DNA of 45,111 bases from Sphingomonadales bacterium UBA6174 (GTDB lineage: Bacteria; Pseudomonadota; Alphaproteobacteria; Sphingomonadales; Sphingomonadaceae), in NCBI GenBank assembly GCA_002422945.1, contig DITW01000062.1, forward strand, positions 1 through 45,111. The letters run 5' to 3'. The notes under the pieces were generated by a model that saw only the letters and a program-made list of their open reading frames with translations, made no database searches and was not told the DNA's origin. The position numbers and the translations under genes are program-made. Numbering within the stretch: position 1 is the first letter of the stretch; each line of letters starts with the position of its first letter. Below are positions 40,327-45,111 of this stretch, piece after piece.

Positions 40327-41732
40327 AAGTCTGTCCCATCATCTGTGAGTGATATTTGTTGCTGAATGAAGTCCTCGAATTCAGGCTCCAGCGCCCGCAC
40401 CGCGGCCAGAAGATCGCCGCGCTGCTGGGCTTCGGCGGCCACACGCGCCGCACGGGCATAGCCGATCAGCGGCACCAATGCGGTGGCTAGGGCCGTGCTG
40501 TGCATCAGATTGGCATGGCAGCGCTGCTCCAGCGCCTCAATCCCAGTCACGCAATGATCGACCAGCATATCCATGCCATGCACCAATAATTTCGCGGCCT
40601 CATGGATCGACCAGCAAATGATCGGTTCAAAGGCATTCAACTGCAACTGCCCGGCTTCGGCGGCAAAGGTCACGGTCAGATCAAGACCGAAAACGCGAAA
40701 GGCGATGCCGTTGATCGCCTCCGGGATCACGGGGTTCACCTTGCCCGGCATGATCGAGGAACCGGGTTGGCGGCGCGGCAAGGCGATCTCGCCGATGCCG
40801 CCGCTTGGCCCGCTAGATAACAAACGCAGGTCATTGGCGATTTTCGAGAGCTTGCTCGCCACCCGCTTCAACATGCCGCTATAGAGGACAAACGCCCCCA
40901 TATCCCATGTCGCCTCGATCAGATTGGCGGCGCGTTCGACCTTCAACCCGGTGACATCGGCCAGCCTGTCGCAAATGCGCACACGATAATCTTCAAGGGC
41001 GGCAACACCCGTGCCAATCGCAGTCCCGCCCAGATTGACCTCAAGGAACAGCCGCGCGATTTCCTTGGCCCGTTGCGCATCTTCGCGCAGGGTCGTGGCA
41101 AAGGCGCCGAATTCTTCCCCCAAGGTCATCGGCACGGCATCTTGCATCTGGGTGCGGCCCAGCTTGCGAATATCACGAAACGCATCTGCCCGCTCGTCCA
41201 TCGCATCGGCCAACCGGTCCAACGCCAATATCAGCCGTTCATTCACTGCAATCACCGACAATCGCACCGCCGTCGCATAGGCATCATTGGTCGATTGGTT
41301 GCGATTGACATGATCGTTCGGGTGGATCACCTCGCGCATCCCCGGCTGCAAGCCCATCAACTGCAACGCCCGGTTCGCGATCACTTCATTGGCATTCATA
41401 TTGGTCGAGGTGCCAGCCCCGCCCTGACACACGTCAACGATGAACTGATCGCGATGCTGGCCTGCGATGATCTCGTCACAGGCGCGAATAATCGCCTCGG
41501 CCTTGTCCTGCGGCAAATCGCCAATCTCCTGATTGACCAAGGCTGCCGCCTTTTTCACCTGCGCCAGCGCCACCAATAATTCGGGCATGGCGGCAATCGT
41601 CGCGCCCGTCAGTGGAAAATTGAGGCGCGCGCGTTCGGCCTGTGCGCCGTAAAGGCTAGCCACCGGCACGCGAACCTCGCCCAGCGGATCACTATCCATA
41701 CGATATGCGGCACCCATCTCGATCTGCGTCAT
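40323..41732 (-). CDS. aspA: aspartate ammonia-lyase (aspartase/fumarase superfamily)
   Basis: A 469-residue enzyme with superfamily signature GSSIMPGKVNPVIPEAINGI, the catalytic Ser loop. Other motifs are VDVCQGGAGTSTNMNANEVI, NDHVNRNQSTNDAYATAVRL and LGRTQMQDAVPMTLGEEFGA. These and the length fit AspA more than fumarase or argininosuccinate lyase. It releases ammonia from aspartate to give fumarate, so it can feed nitrogen from a degradation pathway to central carbon. The cupin gene follows with a four-base overlap. The gene is divergent from alanine dehydrogenase across a 323-base gap. Family certain; aspartate as substrate is likely but not proven. Confidence 0.92.
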   Translation of the reverse strand: MTQIEMGAAYRMDSDPLGEVRVPVASLYGAQAERARLNFPLTGATIAAMPELLVALAQVKKAAALVNQEIGDLPQDKAEAIIRACDEIIAGQHRDQFIVDVCQGGAGTSTNMNANEVIANRALQLMGLQPGMREVIHPNDHVNRNQSTNDAYATAVRLSVIAVNERLILALDRLADAMDERADAFRDIRKLGRTQMQDAVPMTLGEEFGAFATTLREDAQRAKEIARLFLEVNLGGTAIGTGVAALEDYRVRICDRLADVTGLKVERAANLIEATWDMGAFVLYSGMLKRVASKLSKIANDLRLLSSGPSGGIGEIALPRRQPGSSIMPGKVNPVIPEAINGIAFRVFGLDLTVTFAAEAGQLQLNAFEPIICWSIHEAAKLLVHGMDMLVDHCVTGIEALEQRCHANLMHSTALATALVPLIGYARAARVAAEAQQRGDLLAAVRALEPEFEDFIQQQISLTDDGTDL

Positions 41733-42055
41733 GATGTTGGCTCCCTCGCGCTATTTACAGATGGCTTGGCCGACTTGATTGAATGGGAATGCTAGCGGTC
41801 AGCGCCAAGCTATTCATGCCATATTACACCCATCCGCAGTGTATTTCTTCTGTCCTGAGCCTGCGTTACGGCATGATGGATTGCTACCCGAAAGCCCGAT
41901 AAAATGCCCGAAAACGCGCCACGACGCCGCCTTGGCACAAGATGCCGTTTCACCTGCCCCCACCCCAAAAATTCATCTGCAAGCGACGCAAAACAAAACA
42001 CAACTGCTTGCCAGCCAAGGTCATCATCACCCTGCAACACTTAAGGGGCTTACAG
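41733..42055. promoter_or_regulatory. divergent intergenic region between aspartase and alanine dehydrogenase
   Basis: About 320 bases between two divergent amino-acid catabolism genes, so both promoters should lie here. An open frame continues upstream of the alanine dehydrogenase ATG, but it has no family sequence and is not counted as coding. I see no obvious regulator site or RNA gene. Confidence 0.45.
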
Positions 42056-43171
42056 ATGATCATTGGCACCGTACGCGAAATCAAGAATCACGAATATCGG
42101 GTCGGCCTGACACCAGAAAGCGCGCAGGAACTGACCGCACATGGCCATCAGGTCATTGTCGAGACAAATGCAGGTGCCGGGATTGGCGCGAGCGACAACG
42201 CTTATGCGCTGGCAGGTGCGGACATCGCCGCCACCGCCGCCGATGTCTTTGCCCGTGCCGAGATGGTCGTGAAGGTCAAGGAACCACAGGCCGTCGAACG
42301 CGCGATGCTCCGCAAGGGGCAAATCCTGTTCACCTATCTCCACCTCGCGCCGGACCCGGAACAAACCCGCGACCTCATTACCAGCGGCGCTACCTGCATC
42401 GCCTATGAAACGGTCACAGATAATCAGGGCGGCCTGCCCTTGCTGAAACCGATGAGCCAAGTCGCCGGACGCATGTCGATACAAGCGGGCGCAACCGCGC
42501 TTGAAAAGGCCAATGGAGGGCGCGGCGTGTTGCTGGGCGGCGTGCCGGGCGTCTTGCCTGCCAATGTCGTCATCATCGGCGGCGGCGTGGTCGGCTTCAA
42601 CGCAGCGATGATGGCCGTCGGCATGGGCGCGGATGTGACAATCCTCGATCGCAGCCCGGATGTGCTGGAACGGCTCGACAGCCATTTCAAGGGCGCTGCC
42701 CGCACCCTGTTTTCCAGCCATGCCAATTTGGCAAAGGCAATCATCGACGCCGACCTCGTCATCGGCGCGGTTCTTGTCCCCGGTGCAGCCGCACCGCGAT
42801 TGGTGACAAAGGACATGCTCGCCACGATGAAGCCGGGCGCGGTGCTGGTCGATGTCGCCATCGATCAGGGCGGTTGTTTTGAAACCTCCCATGCCACCAC
42901 CCATGCGGAACCGACCTATATCGTCGATCACATCGTCCATTATTGCGTCGCCAACATGCCGGGCGCGGTCGCCCGCACCTCAACCTATGCGCTGAACAAT
43001 GCGGTGTTGCCGCATGCCATCGCCATCGCCAATCATGGCTGGAAAGCAGCGCTGGCCCGCGACCATAATCTGCTGGCCGGGCTGAATGTCTGGAATGGCG
43101 CGATTACCTGCGCCCCAGTCGCGCACGCCCTTGGCCTTGGCTATGTCGATCCGGCCAGCGCCATTTCATAA
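42056..43171 (+). CDS. ald: alanine dehydrogenase
   Basis: A 371-residue enzyme from the ATG at 42056, chosen because an AAGGGG box lies upstream and the protein then starts MIIGTVREIKNHEYRVGLTP, the typical alanine dehydrogenase N-terminus. Conserved elements: EMVVKVKEPQAVERAML, QILFTYLHLAPDPEQTRDL, the substrate-site region GGRGVLLGGVPGVLPANVVI, dinucleotide site IIGGGVVGFNAAMMAVGMGA, DVAIDQGGC and the C-terminal GLGYVDPASA. It catalyses reversible oxidative deamination of L-alanine to pyruvate. The aminotransferase of the cluster probably uses pyruvate, so this enzyme could regenerate it. A bidirectional terminator follows. Confidence 0.96.
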   Translation: MIIGTVREIKNHEYRVGLTPESAQELTAHGHQVIVETNAGAGIGASDNAYALAGADIAATAADVFARAEMVVKVKEPQAVERAMLRKGQILFTYLHLAPDPEQTRDLITSGATCIAYETVTDNQGGLPLLKPMSQVAGRMSIQAGATALEKANGGRGVLLGGVPGVLPANVVIIGGGVVGFNAAMMAVGMGADVTILDRSPDVLERLDSHFKGAARTLFSSHANLAKAIIDADLVIGAVLVPGAAAPRLVTKDMLATMKPGAVLVDVAIDQGGCFETSHATTHAEPTYIVDHIVHYCVANMPGAVARTSTYALNNAVLPHAIAIANHGWKAALARDHNLLAGLNVWNGAITCAPVAHALGLGYVDPASAIS

Positions 43172-43185
43172 GCGCAGCATGTATC

Positions 43186-43223
43186 AAAAAAGGGGGGTGG
43201 CAGATATTGCCGCCCCCTTTTCC
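43186..43223. terminator. bidirectional terminator after alanine dehydrogenase
   Basis: A run of A and G (AAAAGGGGG, then TGGCA with a bulged G) pairs with TGCCGCCCCCTTTT across a short loop. The stem has T and A runs on both sides, the usual layout of an intrinsic terminator acting on both strands. It lies 15 bases past the alanine dehydrogenase stop and upstream of ahpC. Confidence 0.85.
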
Positions 43224-43236
43224 ATTAATCGCTTTT

Positions 43237-43275
43237 ATCGATCACAGTATAAAGATAATCCAACTTGATCGATCA
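43237..43275. promoter_or_regulatory. possible ahpC control dyad
   Basis: ATCGATCA (43237-43244) and TGATCGAT (43266-43273) form an inverted pair about 70 to 105 bases upstream of ahpC, and TGATCGATCA (43266-43275) is itself palindromic. OxyR controls ahpC in many proteobacteria, but no clear OxyR consensus is seen, so this is only a candidate operator. Confidence 0.35.
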
Positions 43276-43341
43276 GCAACCATCGCCTATTTGCCCTTTC
43301 AGGCGATCCCGCCACCGCTTTGAACAACAAGGATGGAACAC

Positions 43342-43905
43342 ATGTCCCTCATCAACACCGAGATCAAGCCGTTCAGCGCACAGGCGTTCAAAAATGGCCA
43401 GTTCGTGACCGTCACCGATGCAAGCGTGAAGGGCAATTGGTCTGTGTTCTTCTTCTACCCGGCGGATTTCACCTTTGTGTGCCCGACCGAACTTGAAGAC
43501 CTTGCCGATAATTATGCCGAATTCCAGAAGCTCGGCGTTGAAATCTATGCCGTGTCGACCGACACCCATTTCTCGCACAAGGCATGGCACGACACCTCGC
43601 CCGCGATCAGCAAGATCGCCTACACGATGATCGGCGACCCGACCGGCACGATCACCCGCAATTTCGACGTGATGATCGAAGCGGCTGGCCTTGCCGACCG
43701 TGGCACCTTCGTGGTCGATCCTGAAGGCAAGATCCAGATCGTCGAAGTCAACGCCGGTGGCATTGGCCGCGATGCGTCGGAACTGCTTCGCAAGGTCAAG
43801 GCTGCGCAATATGTCGCGTCGCACCCAGGTGAAGTTTGCCCGGCCAAGTGGCAGGAAGGCGAAAAGACGCTCGCCCCGTCGCTCGACCTCGTCGGCAAGA
43901 TCTAA
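43342..43905 (+). CDS. ahpC: alkyl hydroperoxide reductase peroxiredoxin subunit AhpC
   Basis: A 187-residue typical 2-Cys peroxiredoxin. The ATG at 43342 is chosen because an AAGGA box lies at suitable distance and the protein then starts MSLINTEIKPFSAQAF, closely matching E. coli AhpC; an ATG three codons earlier lies too close to that box. The peroxidatic Cys47 is in ADFTFVCPTELE, and the resolving Cys166 is in GEVCPAKWQEGE. It reduces hydrogen peroxide and alkyl peroxides. ahpF lies 124 bases downstream, after a hairpin that may reduce its expression relative to ahpC. Confidence 0.97.
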   Translation: MSLINTEIKPFSAQAFKNGQFVTVTDASVKGNWSVFFFYPADFTFVCPTELEDLADNYAEFQKLGVEIYAVSTDTHFSHKAWHDTSPAISKIAYTMIGDPTGTITRNFDVMIEAAGLADRGTFVVDPEGKIQIVEVNAGGIGRDASELLRKVKAAQYVASHPGEVCPAKWQEGEKTLAPSLDLVGKI

Positions 43906-43933
43906 TTTAGATCATTGTATTGATTGCGTACCC

Positions 43934-43961
43934 GGCATCCCGACCTTTGTGTCGGGGTGCC
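43934..43961. terminator. hairpin between ahpC and ahpF
   Basis: An 11-bp stem, GGCATCCCGAC (43934-43944) against GTCGGGGTGCC (43951-43961) with one G-T pair, and a six-base loop. No T-run follows, so it is a weak terminator or an RNA 3'-stabilising hairpin that would allow more ahpC than ahpF mRNA. Confidence 0.65.
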
Positions 43962-44029
43962 TTGGGGCGGTGGGAGGACCGTTCATCGGCCCTTCCCGCC
44001 AACCCTAGAATGCCCCAAGGAATCTCCAG

Positions 44030-45111
44030 ATGCTCGACACTAATCTGAAGCAGCAATTGCAAGCGTATCTGGGCAATATCACCCAGCCGATTGAGCTGGT
44101 GACAAGCCTTGACGACAGCCCCAAGGCCAAGGAACTGGCCGAGCTGGTGACCGAAATCGCTGCCCTGTCCGATAAGGTCAGCGTGCGCGACAACGGCACC
44201 GCCACCCGCAAGCCGAGCTTTGAAATCCGCCGCGTCGGGACCGATGTGGCCGTGCAGTTCGCCGGCATTCCGATGGGCCATGAATTCACGTCGCTGGTGC
44301 TCGCCTTGTTGCAGGTCGGCGGCCATCCGTCGAAAGAACCACAGGCGTTGCAGGATCAGGTCCGCGCGTTGGACGGCGATTATCATTTCGAAACCTATTT
44401 CTCTTTGTCCTGCCAGAGCTGCCCCGATGTGGTGCAGGCGCTCAATCTGATGAGCGTGCTCAATCCCCGCATCACCCATTTCGCGATTGATGGGGCATTG
44501 TTCCAAGACGAGGTCAATGAACGTAAGGTCATGGCCGTGCCGGCGATTTACCTGAATGGTAAGCCATGGGGTCAGGGCCGCATGGACCTCGCCCAGATCG
44601 TCGCCAAGCTCGATACCAATGCCGTCGCGCGGGCGGCGGAAGAAATCAACACCAAGGCCCCATTCGACGTATTGGTCGTCGGTGGCGGCCCGGCGGGCGC
44701 GGCCTCCGCGATTTACACCGCGCGCAAGGGCATCCGCACCGGGGTGGTGGCCGAACGCTTTGGCGGGCAGGTGCTCGACACGATGGGGATCGAGAATTTC
44801 ATCTCGGTCAGCCATACCGAAGGACCTAAGCTCGCCAGCCAGTTAGAGGCGCATGTCCGCGATTATGATGTGGACATCATGAACCTGCAACGCGCCACAG
44901 CCTTGATTCCCGCCAGCAATGTGGATGGGCTGCACGAGATCAAGCTGGAAAGCGGCGCATCGGTCAAGGCCAAGACCGTGATCCTCTCCACTGGCGCGCG
45001 TTGGCGGCAGATGGGCGTGCCGGGCGAAGACGAATATCGCAACAAGGGCGTCGCCTATTGCCCGCATTGCGATGGCCCGTTGTTCAAAGGCAAGCGCGTG
45101 GCGGTGATCGG
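44030..45111 (+). CDS. ahpF: alkyl hydroperoxide reductase subunit F (3' truncated by window edge)
   Basis: The gene starts at 44030 with an AAGGA box at 44017-44021 and runs off the right edge; about 360 codons are visible of roughly 520 expected. The N-terminal double-thioredoxin-like domain carries the CxxC in SCQSCPDV (Cys128 and Cys131), then VLVVGGGPAGAASAIYTARKG begins the FAD domain, and the thioredoxin-reductase-type active site YCPHCDGPLF lies near residue 343, followed by the start of the NAD(P)H domain (RVAVIG). AhpF uses NADH to reduce AhpC. No frameshift or missing residue is seen in the visible part. Confidence 0.96.
   Translation, partial: MLDTNLKQQLQAYLGNITQPIELVTSLDDSPKAKELAELVTEIAALSDKVSVRDNGTATRKPSFEIRRVGTDVAVQFAGIPMGHEFTSLVLALLQVGGHPSKEPQALQDQVRALDGDYHFETYFSLSCQSCPDVVQALNLMSVLNPRITHFAIDGALFQDEVNERKVMAVPAIYLNGKPWGQGRMDLAQIVAKLDTNAVARAAEEINTKAPFDVLVVGGGPAGAASAIYTARKGIRTGVVAERFGGQVLDTMGIENFISVSHTEGPKLASQLEAHVRDYDVDIMNLQRATALIPASNVDGLHEIKLESGASVKAKTVILSTGARWRQMGVPGEDEYRNKGVAYCPHCDGPLFKGKRVAVI

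Noticed and set aside
43333..43341. Earlier ATG for AhpC
   Set aside because: It lies too close to the AAGGA box; the later ATG gives the standard AhpC N-terminus.
1..45111. CRISPR arrays, complete tRNA or rRNA genes, IS transposases
   Set aside because: No regular direct-repeat array, no complete cloverleaf, and no transposase-like frame was found; the only tRNA sequence is the 3' fragment at 6251-6296.

Overview
The window looks like chromosome of a sphingomonad-type alphaproteobacterium. The evidence is the family of copper genes, the Lrp-type regulator, the TonB receptor, the dense minus-strand operons with TGATG/ATGA junctions and the high-GC coding style. No species can be named from the sequence alone.

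Region 1 (1-6296) is the right end of an integrated mobile element. It carries a truncated DUF805 membrane protein, a small lipoprotein, a DUF5681 protein, a RepA-like primase/helicase, an AlpA-type regulator, two unknown proteins and a P4-type tyrosine integrase. It ends at a 46-bp tRNA 3' fragment (6251-6296) that reads as the anticodon loop to CCA end of tRNA-Arg(CCU). This is an att site, so the intact tRNA and the other element end should lie left of the window. A cluster of TGTCC pentamers and a dyad sit at the 3' end of the RepA-like gene.

Region 2 (6330-12758) is a metal-resistance block. copC-copD are divergent from a cnrY-cnrX-cnrH-like regulatory triad, which is followed by copA, copB and a second copB-like gene. 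The periplasmic sensor keeps, at exact spacing, the five residues I recall as the Ni/Co ligands of Cupriavidus CnrX, yet its neighbours are copper genes.

Region 3 (12776-36851) is a long catabolic and uptake block, nearly all on the minus strand. First come a two-domain GNAT, a succinate-semialdehyde-type dehydrogenase, a D-malate/tartrate-type dehydrogenase, a class III aminotransferase, an Lrp regulator and an M20 amidohydrolase, with a second aldehyde dehydrogenase divergent. Then follows a nine-gene, translationally coupled operon (30918 down to 21333): HAD protein, PuuB/OrdL-like oxidase, complete dipeptide/opine-type ABC importer, and a three-subunit opine-oxidase/HcnABC-like dehydrogenase. 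Upstream of that lie a siderophore-type TonB receptor, a PepSY reductase-like protein and a GhrA-like 2-hydroxyacid dehydrogenase. I infer import and oxidative breakdown of an N-substituted amino acid, opine or polyamine-like compound; the substrate cannot be read from the sequence.

Region 4 (35649-39397) is an operon of DUF4198, a small periplasmic protein, a HupE/UreJ-like membrane protein, a membrane-anchored protein and a DUF1624 acyltransferase-like protein, probably linked to metal handling.

Region 5 (39565-45111) holds a bicupin and an aspartase, divergent from alanine dehydrogenase, then ahpC and the start of ahpF, which runs off the right edge.
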